From NCBI GenBank assembly GCA_033063855.1, contig CP093831.1, forward strand, positions 27,032,001 through 27,096,000: a DNA stretch of 64,000 nt, in the 5' to 3' direction. Position numbers and translations under genes: made by a program. The first letter of the stretch is position 1. Every line of letters begins with the position of its first letter. Below, piece after piece: positions 22,934-34,771 of the stretch. The notes beneath the pieces are model-generated. The model was not told the DNA's origin. It did no database searches and worked only from the letters and a program-made list of their open reading frames with translations. The DNA is from Smittia aterrima. Taxonomy: Eukaryota > Arthropoda > Insecta > Diptera > Chironomidae.

Positions 22934-23393
22934 TCCGCATCAAGCAAAACTATTTGTCAAGCGAAAGAAGTTTTCAAAGCAAATAAATTAAAAGTTTCGC
23001 ATGGAATCCGTTAAAATAAATTTAAACTTCGTGTTCACTTCCAAAGGGCTCGTTCACTCGACGTTGCTCTGTCCCCTTAAGTTTGAAGAAAAATGAAAAG
23101 AAATTTCGTGAATAATTGTGCAGCTCTGTCCTGGCTATAAAACTGCCTAAAATTTTACAACGAAACCTTCAGTAACTTAAATAGAATCCAGTGAAATAGT
23201 TCGCAGTGACAAGTTCCACGTACATTGACAGTTTTAAATTGTTTTTCGAGAAAAGTGAAAATCTGAGTCAGCGCGATAATAAATTTTCTTGTTATCAGAG
23301 TGATTTGCAATTCGCGGAAAGCTGATTTTTTTTCTTACTCAACGTAGAGCAAGATCATTAACTTCGTAGTGCGCGAGACAAATCAAAAGTTCG
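22934..23393. other. spacer between lipase 2 and zyxin gene
   Basis: Lipase 2 poly(A) region (AATAAA near 23014) followed by the 5' region of the LIM gene; nothing else recognized. Confidence 0.45.
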
Positions 23394-25185
23394 ATGGACG
23401 AGCTAACCGAAAATTTGCAGAAACTTTCTGCAATTCGCTCAAAGTTTCAAAACAAAGAAACAAGCAATACACCGACTTATCAATCAGGAAGTTTGTCGCG
23501 GAAACAAGGCCCAAGTAAGTGTTCAAATAACAAATAAAATATTTATTAAACAACTTTTATTTCTCAGTGGTTCCGCCGAAACCTAACAAAGTGAGTCACA
23601 AGTGAAATATAATTTGTTTCAAGAAAACTAATAAACATTTATTTTAGCATGAAATATCGAGTGACGGAAGTACACCACAAGTTCCAAGATCACAGAACAT
23701 AAGCAAGATTTGTAAGCCATCGTTTGCTTCACTAATTGGCGCTCCTAACGACGACCCACAAATCCATATTTACGCAAACTCGCAGTATGAGAAACCGAAT
23801 AAGGCGACACTCGACGATGCTGTTCAATTGCAATTAAAGAAAGAAGCGCTCGAACATAGAAAAAAGATTCTAGAATACAACAAGAACCTCTACGCCAATG
23901 GACAGAAGATGCAATTCTACGAGAATGTCACTCAAAATGAGGTTAATCAGCCGAGCAAGTTAATCTACTCAAACATCCAGCCACCGCCGCCTCCGTTGAA
24001 CGTCAACGTGAATCAAGATCATGATCAAGATGATGAAGAATTCCCTCCGCCGCCTAGTCCTGTAAGTTCATCGTATAGCGAACTCCGAAGAGCAACTGAC
24101 GGCAACGGTTCGAACGGATATGCCACAACAATTTTGCCCGCGCCGATCAACCAGCAATATCGCATTGGAAGTGTTTCATCGAATCAACATCAAAGTCAGC
24201 AAATTAAAGGACAACAAACTTACTCAAACGATTATGGCGTTTATGTGCCGTCGTCACAAAACTCAACTACTTATGAATCGATTTACGAGCCGATCAATCC
24301 TCGACCACCATCACAAATGTCATCACGCTCAAACTATTCACTTTATGCGCCATACGGTGATGGCATCTGCAGCAACAGTTCGTCAATGCAACGTCTTCCA
24401 GTCATCAATCAAGAATCGGAGGTTGATGCTCTTACTGACTTGTTGGTTCAGTCGATGCATCAAGCAAATCCTGAGACCGACAACTACGGAATTTGTGTGA
24501 AGTGCGAAAGAACTGTTAGCGAGACTTCAGGATGTACTGCCATGGAAAAAGTTTATCACATCTCTTGCTTTACTTGCCAACAATGTCAAATCAATCTTCA
24601 AGGGAAACCTTTCTACACGCTTGAGGGTGATCCCTATTGCGAGAACGATTATTTGAATACTTTAGAGAAATGTTCTGTTTGCTTGGAACCAATTCTCGAA
24701 AGGATTTTACGAGCGACGGGAAAACCTTATCACCCAGGATGCTTCACTTGCGTCGTGTGCGGAAAGAGCTTGGACGGGATTCCCTTTACAGTCGACGCTA
24801 CGAATCAAATTCATTGCATCGAAGACTTCCACAAGTAAATTTAGTTATTGTCAGCAAAGTTTGATTTCTAATTAATAATTTCTCTTCAAGGAAATTCGCT
24901 CCACGCTGTTGTGTTTGCCAGAATCCAATCATGCCCGAGCCAGGTCAGGAAGAGACAATTCGAGTCGTCGCATTGGATCGAAGTTTCCATATCAATTGCT
25001 ACAAATGCGAGGTAAGAGTTGATTCTTCAATTTCAAGCATTGAAACTAAAATATTTCTTTTACAGGATTGCGGGTTGTTACTTTCATCTGAAGCTGAAGG
25101 TCGCGGCTGTTATCCTTTGGACGATCACGTCTTATGCAAGAATTGCAATGCCAAGCGAGTCCAAAAGCTCACAAGTTTCATCTAA
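23394..25185 (+). CDS. Zyx: zyxin-like LIM protein
   Basis: Five exons: 23394-23514, 23568-23590, 23648-24834, 24891-25011, 25066-25185; 523 aa. The N-terminal half is low-complexity and Pro-rich, with PPPPPL near residue 160 and FPPPPSP at about 180, the Ena/VASP EVH1-binding type motif preceded by acidic residues. Three LIM domains fill residues 331-523 (CVKC...C..C, CSVC...C..C, CCVC...C..C), joined by the typical DFHKKFAPRC linker. Zyxin/LPP/TRIP6 proteins shuttle between focal adhesions or actin fibres and the nucleus; the fly protein also acts in Hippo signalling. Drosophila-type insects normally have one zyxin, which supports the symbol. The second exon is only 23 nt. Confidence 0.88.
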
Positions 25186-25724
25186 ATCTTCATCATCTAA
25201 ATTTTAATCGATCAACATTTAATCAACGCATAAACTACGAAAGGGCTTAGCTCCTTAGCCAGAGCTTTGTTTTAAGTGAAATTTGCTTTTCTGTGATTAT
25301 TTTCCTCAAATTTGCTTTTCATTAGTCGTTAAGCGAAATGATTCATTTGTTTTCCTTTTTGTGATTTCTCGCATTCCAATTCATTATCGAGAAGAAAGTT
25401 CTCTCAAATCGAAGTATTCGCTATTCCACTGAAAAATCTTTTATAAATTAATCTTAAAAAGTTTTATAACGCAACTCAAGTATTGAAACGTCGTTCGATG
25501 TCATTTGCATGTCAAGAAAAAAAAAAGAGTTAGAGGAAACTAAATAAAACATAAATCGTTCAGATTAAAAAGACAAAAGTGAATTTATTTTGATTCAAAC
25601 TTCTCTGATCGGTAGGATTAACGGAATTTCAAGAACTTTAAACTCTTAACAACTAAAGATGAAGATTTACTTTCAGGAAACGGTTGAAATTTACGTATTT
25701 GTTGATAAATGAGTCTACTTAAGC
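25186..25724. other. spacer between zyxin gene and peptide member 7
   Basis: Converging 3' ends of the zyxin gene (+) and peptide member 7 (-); AATAAA at 25542-25547. No gene seen. Confidence 0.45.
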
Positions 25725-25967
25725 TTAACCCAAGATTTTCTTAAGTTTCTTCAATTTCTTGAGTTTCTTCAACAACTCGAGTGGTTCTCTTGGATCGAAG
25801 CCTCCTTCTAATTCATCGAAGCTGACGATTTGTTCATCTTCAGCTGGTGCTGCAAGAACGCAAAGTGCTAAGCAGAGAACGATGGCCTAAAAGATTTTTT
25901 TCAAGTTAGTCAAGTGACTTGGAGCATTTTTAATTTTAAAACTTACAAGAACGATCAAATATTTCAT
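25725..25967 (-). CDS. small secreted Lys/Leu-rich peptide, divergent member 7
   Basis: First exon 25947-25967 (21 nt, MKYLIVL), intron 25887-25946, second exon 25725-25886; 60 aa. The signal peptide ends about VLA|AP. The acidic segment is APAEDEQIVSFDELEGGFD, followed by PREPLE. The tail is LLKKLKKLKKLKKILG before TAA, a heptad-like LLKKLKK repeat with eight Lys that would form a clear amphipathic helix. TATA at 26036-26043. A perfect GGGATATCCC palindrome lies at 26261-26270. It has the same build as the tandem peptide array 9 kb away. The strongest single candidate for an antimicrobial-type peptide in the family. Confidence 0.83.
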
Positions 25968-26721
25968 TTTGAGATTTTTGTTTTACTTCAACTGAATGCA
26001 GAAAAAGAACTGAAGACTTATTGCCACGTTGGTGTCTTTTATACAAATTTTAAAATCAAACTTCGTCTTCAGTCTTTGAGCGGATTATTGGAAAACGAGA
26101 GTTTATTCAACACGCTTCGTCTCTTTTTGGAATCGATGAACAATTAAGAAAGAAAAATGCGAAATCTATCGAAGGACTTCTCTAACAATCAGCGACGTCT
26201 CATCTCTCGAATATTTATTCGAATATCAGCGAAACATTTTTCTCTCAACATATTTCGTATGGGATATCCCAAGTTTGCCTAAGATGAACTTGATAACTCG
26301 TTTCTCGGTCACAAATATTTCTTCTAAGTCAATGCCTCTTCGCATTTATCTGCAGAGCTATTTACCAATGTTTCATTGTTTGATCTAAGCAGGTAAGTCA
26401 GCAAAGTTTTTTTGCTTTAAAATTTAAAGAAATTTTCCAGTTTTTGTCTCATTCACGCAGCAAACTGGAAGAAATTTGATCTTAAGGTCGCGTGACGACA
26501 AAAGCCGGGCAATAATTAGTAAACTTTATGATTATTAATTTAAAAGATGAGTCGACTACCTTCGAACTTTGTTAGCTGCTCATCTTTGTCTTTAGCAGTG
26601 AAAAGATTGAGAAATCTAATTGACAATGTTTAACTTTATTCGAGAATTTATGTGTAACAAAACTTTTAACTTTTAATGAGTGATGGAAACTTAAAAATAT
26701 TTTGTATCTCGGGAAATGAAA
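25968..26721. other. spacer upstream of peptide 7, downstream of Mcm2
   Basis: Contains the peptide 7 TATA box and the GGGATATCCC site (26261-26270), then the Mcm2 3' end. No coding gene supported. Confidence 0.45.
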
Positions 26722-29496
26722 TTAGAAGGTGGCAGCTTCTGGAACGACCTGCAAGATTGTGTGACGCTTTGGATCATAAGAGAAAGCGTTGTTCTTGAAG
26801 ATCTCGCTCTCGTAGAACTTTGCCAAGCTGTGAACGTTGATTTGCTTAGCTCGCTCGAGGAAATCTTTCTCCAGAATCTCAACGTGAGTTGCCTTCGGTC
26901 CGTTCTTGAAGCGCATGTAAGCGAGTTGATCCAAAGTTAGTTGACGGAGGATGAAGAACAAGAGCTCGCTGTGATCTTTTTGGAACGACAAGTATTTCTG
27001 GAATGTCACTTGCATTTTCTTCATGACCGAGAACTTCTGTGCGGAAATGAAACTCTCCAACATCATTCGAATCGCCATGTTAACATCAACGTCTTGAACT
27101 GTGTCGCGTAAATGCATTCGTGCGTGAGCCTCGGACATTCTAATGACGCTTTCGATGTGACGAACAGTGATTGGGAGTGATCCAGTGGCGAGAGACTCTT
27201 GACGAAGTTGAGAATACATCTGAGCGATTTTATCTTGATCCAAGTTCTGTGAAAGAAATTTAAATTAAAGAAAAAAGAAATTTAATTAAAAAATGTTTTC
27301 TCACCGAAAGTTTTGGTCGAACGTTTTCCTTTGAGTAGACGATATATTTCTTGAGCAAGTCTTGCGGCAACTCAAGCTCATTAATGTCAGCTGCTCTTTC
27401 TTCACTCTCCTTTTCATTCGATGGATGATGACGAATATGCGAATTGACGACGAACTCAGCCAGTCGCTTGTCTTCCATTGGATCGTATTCGTCTTTGATG
27501 ACACACAAGATATCGAAACGAGACATGATCGGTTCGGATAAGTTGACGTTCTCAGAGAAAGTCATGCTCGGATCGTATCGTCCTCCAATCGGATTGGCAG
27601 CGGCGATGACAGCGCAGCGTGCTTGCAATGAAGTGATAATTCCAGCTTTACTGATAGAAATTGATTGTTGTTCCATGGCCTCGTGAATCGATGTTCTGTC
27701 TTGATCGTTCATCTTGTCAAACTCGTCGATGAGGCAAACTCCGAGATCTGCAAGAACGAGAGCTCCGGCTTCGAGAGTCCATTCCTTAGAGATGGGATTT
27801 CTGCGAACGTAAGCAGTCAAACCAACGGCACTTGCTCCTTGTCCAGTTGTGAAAACAGCTCGCGGTGCGATCTTCTCTGCGTACTTCAAGAATTGAGACT
27901 TTGCCATTCCAGGATCTCCGCAAAGCAAAACATTAATGTCACCACGCAATTTATGTTTCTCTCCGGGATTCTTTGATTCTCCGCCGAACAATGCTAAAGC
28001 CAAGCTTCGCTTAACAAAGTCGTGGCCATAGATCGATGGAGACATGCTGTTGATGATGCGCTCAGCGATTCTCGGTTCTTTGCTGAGTCTTTGAATTGTT
28101 GAGATGTCTTCGTCGGTGAGAGAGGAGACAACTTGCTTGCTGTCCTTCACGAGGATATGATTGGCAATGATGACTGTAGCAAAGACTGGGAATCCATTGT
28201 CAGTGTTCAATGATCCATCGTAGTTGTTCGTGTAGACTCCTGTCACCTCAACTTCGTCGCCTGGCTTACACTGATCGCAGAGATCAGAAAGCAGAATGCA
28301 ATCTTTGCTTCGTGGGATTCGTCCAGCAGGAATTCGTCCGGGACTTTCTTGCAATGTAATCTTCTGGTAGTTGCGGTAAAGAGTTTGTTCCATGTTGATC
28401 GAGAATGGACCAGTCGATTGACACTCGGGGCAAGATCCTGGCTTCACTTCAGCGTTCTGACTCTGAACGAATGGACCGATGATGTAGCCACACTTCACGC
28501 AATCGTACTTAACAACAGAGAGCTGAGGAAGAACTCCAGTAGTTGCTGTAACAACGCCCATCGTTCGAACAAGTTGATTCAAATGAAGTTTACGGAATGT
28601 TCGGAGTTCTTCAATCAAAGGCAGCTCAGAGATTCGGATGTGGACTTCCGTTGTAACTCGCTCGTAAGATGGGAAGATCGACAAGACCATTTCCTTTGCG
28701 ACCTTGTCGAATATCTCTAACATTTGCTGAGGTGCTTCAGGCAAGAAGTAAGCGAGGACGTGTTGATGATGAGCGAGTTCGGAGAAGACGACGGTGAAAC
28801 TTGATTTGTTTTGCTCGCACATGCGTCGGATTCTATCGCGGTAAGTGTGTTGACCTTTCTCATCGACGTAGGTTCGTAAGAAATGCTTGAAACGATTGGA
28901 AATCTCAGTTCTTGGCCCGAGGAGTGAGACCCATTCCTTGATTGAGTGACCTTTCGTGTCTTCGAGGTTCTCAATTGACTCGATCATCTCTGTCTCTTCT
29001 TCAGCTCCTTCAATTGCTTTCTCAGCGGCGCGTCGCTTATGACGAGGAATGTCACTCTCATCATCGCTCTTGTCGTACATCAGATCGCGTTCATCTCGAT
29101 GAATTCCTTCAGCTCGATCTCGGCGATTCAACTCTCTTTCAGCGGCGAGACGTTCAGAGTCACTGATATCGCTGTAATTGTCTTCATCGTCGAGCATTTC
29201 CGGGTCGTAACGATCGAGATTTGGATTCGGCATGTAATCGCGTTCCATGTTGCCACCAAACAAATCTTCTCCTTCCGATTCTTCATCAGCCGTCTCGATC
29301 TCTCCCAGAAGTTCAGCTTCATTCTCGAACGGCTCGAACTCTCCAACTGGTGATCCATCGCGATTTGATCTTGGCGTTGCGACGGACTCGTAATCAGACG
29401 GCGAATTAATGTTTTGATCGATTTGAGACTGAAAATGAAAAATGTTAAATTCAAATTTATTTGCGGAATTTCGTGACTTACATTTCTTTGGGACAT
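26722..29496 (-). CDS. Mcm2: DNA replication licensing factor MCM2
   Basis: Three exons: 29482-29496, 27305-29428, 26722-27246; 887 aa, a usual length for the family. The acidic N-terminal region is followed by the MCM zinc finger (CVKC...CPEC), Walker A GDPGMAKS, Walker [12 protein letters not shown], and the arginine finger SRFD. The C-terminal AAA+ lid and winged-helix part follow ([25 protein letters not shown]). MCM2 is a subunit of the MCM2-7 helicase, loaded at origins in G1 and activated in S phase. It lies head to head with the primase large-subunit gene, with 199 bp between start codons and E2F-like sites in that gap. The first coding exon is only 15 nt. Confidence 0.97.
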
Positions 29497-29695
29497 CTCG
29501 ATTGATTACTTGTTAATCGCTCTATGGGAAACTAAATAAATGAATCGCACGAATAAACAGAGTTTTTAAATTAAATTCACGACAACAAAAAATAATTTTT
29601 TGGCGCGAACTGAACTGAACGAATTTGTTCGACTGATCGACTCGATCAGTTTCCCGCGCTTTTCTTGTTGTGAAAAATTAATCAAACAAATAAAA
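29497..29695. promoter_or_regulatory. bidirectional promoter Mcm2/Prim2 with two E2F-like sites
   Basis: 199 bp between divergent start codons. TTTTGGCGCGAA (about 29598-29609) and TTTCCCGCGC (29650-29659) both match the E2F consensus TTTSSCGC. No TATA box is seen. Co-regulation of two S-phase genes by E2F is well established in animals. Confidence 0.7.
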
Positions 29696-31416
29696 ATGGA
29701 TTTCTCGAAACGTAGCAAGATAAAGCCACTGAAAAGTCCTGACGATGATTCGCTGGATCGCCTACTGCCGCACAACTGTTTGTTCTACATTCTGCCGCCG
29801 CTCAACGACGTTAGTTTGAAAGATTTCGAAGACTTGGCCATCGAGCGATTAAAACTTCTTAGAATTCTCGAGCAAGCAGGAAACAAATTCCCTAAGATCA
29901 TGTCAGAAGAATGGAAGCAACATGTCAGAGACGAGCTGAACCATGGTGGACTTAAACATTTTGTTCGTTTGCTGAAAGGAAACGGAAACAATGATCAAGA
30001 CATGAATGCTCGTCGTCGCGATTACTTATCACATTTCATTCTGCGATTTGCTTATTGTCGGAGCGAAGATTTAAGACGGTAAGACAAAGATTTCCTTATT
30101 ATATTTGTAGCTTAATTGATTCTCCTTTTAGCTGGTTCATCGCTCGAGAAATGGAATTCTTCCGCTTCAAGTTCAGTGCTCTCGCTGCTTCAGAAGTCAA
30201 AGAATATGTTGAGATTTACGAGATGGGCTACCGAGCAATCAGCAGCGATCAAAAGGAAGAACTTCGCCAGGAATTGCAGAGCTCGCTGATGACAACTCAA
30301 AACGTCGACGACATTGATTTCTACAAAGTCAGCTGGTTAACTGTTCCTGATCTTGTTCGTCAACGTCGATGCTTTTTGAAAAAAGGATTCGCTTATGTCA
30401 GCTCAAAGGACTTCAGCTCGATCATCGGCAATCACCATCAGAAGTTCATCGAGCAAGGACTGCAAGCTCACTTGAAGCTGCTTCCAGAGTTCGAGAATGA
30501 CGAGAGAATCGTTGGAATTATCAAAGGATTGCACAATGCTTACATTGGAAAGGATTACACAATCAACAAAGACGCTGACGTTCCAATTGAAAGCCTCGAT
30601 CAACTCTCACTTAAGTCGTATCCTCCATGCATGAGATCGTGTCACGATACTCTTCGCTCAAGTCATCATTTGAAACATTTCGGTCGACTTCAATACGGAT
30701 TGTTCTTAAAAGGAATTGGAGTCACTGTCGAGGACGCTCTTCGTTTCTGGCGAGAAGAGATGACGAAGATTATGGAACCAGACAAGTTTGACAAGGCTTA
30801 CGCTTACGGAGTTCGCTACAACTATGGAAAAGAAGGATCACGAACGAATTGGTCGCCTTGGTCGTGCATGAAGATTATCAACATGGCAGTTGGAGCTCAA
30901 GATGTTTGTGGATGTCCATTCAAACTCTCAGATCCTGTGAACTTACGAACGAAGCTAATCAATTATGGCTTAACGCCAGTTAACGTTCAGGATGTCACGA
31001 GCTTAGTCAGCAAAGGTCACTTCCAATTAGCTTGCGGTCGTTACTTTGAACTCACTCACAATATCAAATTGGAAGAAGGAATTAATCATCCGAACATGTA
31101 CTTCGAGCAGAGTCAGATCGTGATGGGCGTCCGTCAAGAGAAACAAAAAACTTCTCAATCGCCTCAGCAATTCCAGCAAAGTCAACGACGACAAAACGCA
31201 GCTACGCAACAGCAAGCATTCAAACGTAAATTCGAAGCCAAACAGAAAGCGGAGCACGAGTTCGATGATGCCTTGTGGGAGCTATCGCAACGAGAAGAGG
31301 AATTGCTGGCAGATCTGAAAGCAAAGGAGAAGAAAGTAAAGGCTGAAGACTTAGATGTCTCGCAGATTGAGTCGATGCAATGGGAAGACGATGCTGACTT
31401 CGAACAATATTTGTAA
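29696..31416 (+). CDS. Prim2: DNA primase large subunit
   Basis: Two exons: 29696-30078, 30132-31416; 555 aa. It has the helical N-terminal domain and the C-terminal Fe-S domain, with the four expected Cys: PPCMRSC (Cys near residue 294), WSPWSCMK, VCGCPF and QLACGRYF, spaced as in known primases for a 4Fe-4S cluster. The C-terminal tail (about residues 455-555) is Gln/Lys/Glu-rich and looks disordered. The protein partners the catalytic small subunit and DNA polymerase alpha in making RNA-DNA primers. Its divergent placement with Mcm2 suggests joint cell-cycle control. Confidence 0.96.
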
Positions 31417-31454
31417 TCTTTTCATTTCACTTTATTTCTAATAAAAGTATTCAT

Positions 31455-33450
31455 TTAATCAACCATTTCAATCTCCGCTACAATTGCTACATGATCACTG
31501 GGAAACACAACTGATGGTATCGCGAGATGAGCTTTAAGTTCTTCTTCATCTGGCACTTCAATTACCTTCGTTACAACAAATTTATCAGATTGAATAAAAA
31601 TGTAATCGAGGCACTCTTGAAATCCGACGGTGTAGTTAGTGAATTGCGGAGTTCCAGCTGCTGATGTCATTTTCAGAGGTTGAGAGAGGCTGACGTTAGA
31701 AACTGCTTGCTTTGGGTGGCTTTGCCAATCGACGTAGTTCTCAGGAACGAACTGCTCGGTCATGAGTTTATAAATCCCACAGCTCGGCACTGAATTGAAG
31801 TCCCCACAGAAAATTAATGAAACGTCTTCGTTAGAAGTTTTTGCTTTAAACTTTGAAATCGTATCATGAACTAAAATCAGTGAGAAGCCAATTTGAAGCA
31901 ATCGAATGTGGTCAGCATCTGGATGGAAGTATAAGTGAGTGTTGGCAACGGCGATGAACTTCTGTGGGAATTCCTTTGATCGTAGAATCACAATTTGTAA
32001 AGTTGTTCCGAGATCAGAGAAACGCTCAACAAGTTTCTTGTTGTGTTGGAGTTTCTCCCAAAGCTCTTGACACGCAGGATTTTGCTGTACGGTGTCTCCA
32101 ATATTCAACCCGTGATGCTCAACCAATTCAAATCTGTCAGTTCTGTAAAATGTTGCTACGCCTTCTGGAGTTGTTCCTTTCTTGTTGTGAACTCCGCTCA
32201 TATTCTGAATAGCAAGGAAAGGGATCATGTCACCATCAAAGACTTTGAAGTCCACTTCTTGCATACAGAAAATGTCAGCATTGTAACCGAGAATCTCCTT
32301 GAGTAAAAGCTGCTTTCTGTAATCGATTTTGAGAGCGTACGGAGCGCAGTAGTTGAACAAAGTCGTTTTCGCGTCTTCCGAGTCAGCATAATAATCTAAA
32401 AGATCACAAAGAATAATTAAAATCTGAAGAGAGATTCAAATTAAAAATGCAAACCTGCTAGGAGATTATATGAAGCTACTCGTAAGGCTCTTCCACTTAG
32501 TCGATCCATTGTGAAGAGACATCGGCTCTCGAAGGGACAAATCCCTGGCCCAGCTTCGACTTCGGTCTTGGAAATTGCTTCAACTGCTGGTCCCACCTTC
32601 AAGCCATCAATAGATTTAGGAGTCACCTTCACTTTGAACATGTAGCCAATGTCTTCGTGTCTCGTGAGGAAGGAAAAACCATTTCCAATCTCTTCCCATT
32701 CAATATTTTCTTCTTTCTTGTTTGCTGGAAGTTTTCCTCGATACCAAGTGAAATCAGATGATTGTCTGTCAGCGAAATCTATTTCAAGCTTCGATGGATA
32801 AACGTAGAATCCTAAAACGAGAGAAGATCAGAATGATTCAGAATAGAAAGAGTTGATTAACTTACCAGCGAGAATCGATGTTGGCAGCGAAATGTTGTTC
32901 ACCCAAGGCCAATTGAATTTGACTAAGAATTTACTTTCGTGAAGTTCGAGAAAATAGTTTTTGCTCTCGAATGGCTCCAGCAGATCCAGGAAAGATTTGT
33001 TCTCGACTATTCCACTGTCCGACTCATGCAGTTCGACTTTCAGCTGAAAATATTTGCGATTGCACAAGATTGCACTCACTAGAGAAGTTTTAACCTCACC
33101 TGAAGAGCTGAAGCTTCTTTCTCTTCTTCCGCTGGCTGATTCTTTTTCGTCTTCTTCTTCATTTTCTTCGTGAACTCTTTCTCAAGGTTTGTTCTAATCC
33201 GATTCATCGAGACGGTGACATTTTCATTGATATCTCTCTCGAAATTAAAAACTCTGTCGATTTTCTTTGCGTCAACATCGTGAACAAATCTGAATGTTAT
33301 CGCGATCTTTCCTTCCTCCGACAAATGCTTGAAGTAAGCCTCGTTCATGCTCAACACTTTATTCTTATTTTGGAAGTTAATTAAACGACGAATTAAGTAA
33401 CTCGGCGATATTTGCCACGGACGAAATAAATGTTTACAATTGCGAATCAT
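31455..33450 (-). CDS. Pde12: 2',5'-phosphodiesterase 12-like (EEP family)
   Basis: Four exons: 33100-33450, 32866-33043, 32455-32811, 31455-32395; 608 aa, close to human PDE12 length. The basic, hydrophobic N-terminus (MIRNCKHLFRPWQISP) looks like a mitochondrial targeting signal. The C-terminal endonuclease/exonuclease/phosphatase domain has all expected motifs: SYNLLA, CMQEVD (metal-binding Glu), NTHLYFHP, CGDFNSVP and PSDHVAI (catalytic His). The enzyme removes poly(A) from mitochondrial RNA and cleaves 2',5'-oligoadenylates in vertebrates; in insects the mitochondrial role is the likelier one. Its stop lies 38 bp from the primase stop, converging, with AK6 149 bp upstream on the same strand. 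Confidence 0.93.
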
Positions 33451-33599
33451 CCTCGATCCGAAGTTTGAAACAAAAGTTCGTTGAGTTCAGTTTATTTGTT
33501 ATTTCTTTTTTATATAAAAAATGTATAAAGATGTATATTATGGAGGCTCTTCGGTTAAATATGAAATCCTGATGCTTCGAGCTATTGATTCATCTTGAA

Positions 33600-34179
33600 T
33601 TATTCTTTGTAGTTATCAAGAAACTCTTTGACTAGAGCTAGGCCTTCATCTGTGTCTTTCTTTGTCTCTCCTCGCACCTCAAAGACGATATCCTTGTTGT
33701 AGCTGCTTCTCGCCTCGTCGAGACCAACTTGAAAGATCTCATACTCGACGTTGTTTTGGATCTTCTTCGCGTTGTAACCGCGATCTTCGAGTCTCTTGAA
33801 TAAAATGTCTGTGTTGCAGCGAACGACGTAGACGACTTGGAAGAACCGCTCGGGGAAAAATTCTGATGAATGATATTCTGCGACGTTACCTCCTTCCTTC
33901 ATTAAGGGCTCAAGATGATCCAGAAGCTAAAAGACAGATAAACTAAGTCTTCAGTTGATTAGTTAAATTAAGGAAAGTTACCTTGTCTTCGTCTAAAATC
34001 GGACAATCGAGGTCTTGATCGAAACCATCAATAAAACCTTCTTCTTGCACAATTTTGCTTATTTCGAGGAACTTAAAATCGAAATTCTCAGCGATTGCTT
34101 TAGCGAAGTGAGTCTTCCCAGCTCCTGGCGTTCCAGTTACCAAAATATTTGGTCTCGTTGATTTAAAGTGAACTGACAT
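33600..34179 (-). CDS. Ak6: adenylate kinase 6 (CINAP)
   Basis: Two exons: 33982-34179, 33600-33926; 174 aa, as expected. Walker A is GTPGAGKT at residues 16-23. The family-specific DCPILDEDK, EYHSSEFFPERFF and DRGYNAKKIQNNVEYEIFQ segments follow. The ATG at 34179 is preferred because the upstream in-frame GTG (34218) would add a tail that the family lacks. AK6 is a small nuclear NMP kinase/ATPase needed for 18S rRNA maturation. It is followed closely by PDE12 on the same strand. Confidence 0.95.
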
Positions 34180-34771
34180 TTCGAAATTATTGTGAAAATT
34201 GACTCGTGATACGATCACAACAATAAATTCAATTACAAATCATTTCGATGGATTTTAGTGAAGGGCTTTTCGTTTTTGGGATATTTTACTTATTCGTCTC
34301 TTTTGTCATTTCTTTGCTTCGCTGAAAATCCCTAAACTCGACGGCAGCGCCAAAAAAACTGAAGTGAGAGCTTTTGAATTTCAGAAATTCGTTAAATAAG
34401 AACAAAACCTCAAACAAAAGAATTTCGGTTTGTCACGCGCTTAGCTTTTTGCTTCCTCCTTCTTCAAACTGCTGGTAACTGATACAAAGAGTTGTTTGGT
34501 GTCTCCACACTGTTTGTTCCGAGTTCACTGACTTTATTCTTACAAATTTCTGATGACAATAATTTTTGCTGATAAATGATTTAAAAGCTATTTATAAAAT
34601 GATGACAATAATTCTTGATGAATCATTTATCAGAAACGCTGCTCATAAAATTGTGATCATTAATAAAATTTATATTATTTTGTTAAGGCCGATCCAACCC
34701 CTTCACGAGACTTTAAAATGAATTCGATTTAGAATTTAGTTTGTCTCAGTTCATCAAAATGGAAACTCAAC
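34180..34771. other. spacer between Ak6 and odorant receptor
   Basis: Contains the left 45-bp direct repeat (34324-34368) and an imperfect repeat of ATGACAATAATT around 34550-34640. No gene supported. Confidence 0.5.
34324..34368 (+). repeat. 45-bp direct repeat, left copy
   Basis: Matches 46351-46395 in 44 of 45 positions and in the same orientation (begins GAAAATCCCTAAACTCGAC, ends CTGAAGTGAG). It lies just upstream of Ak6. Confidence 0.8.
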
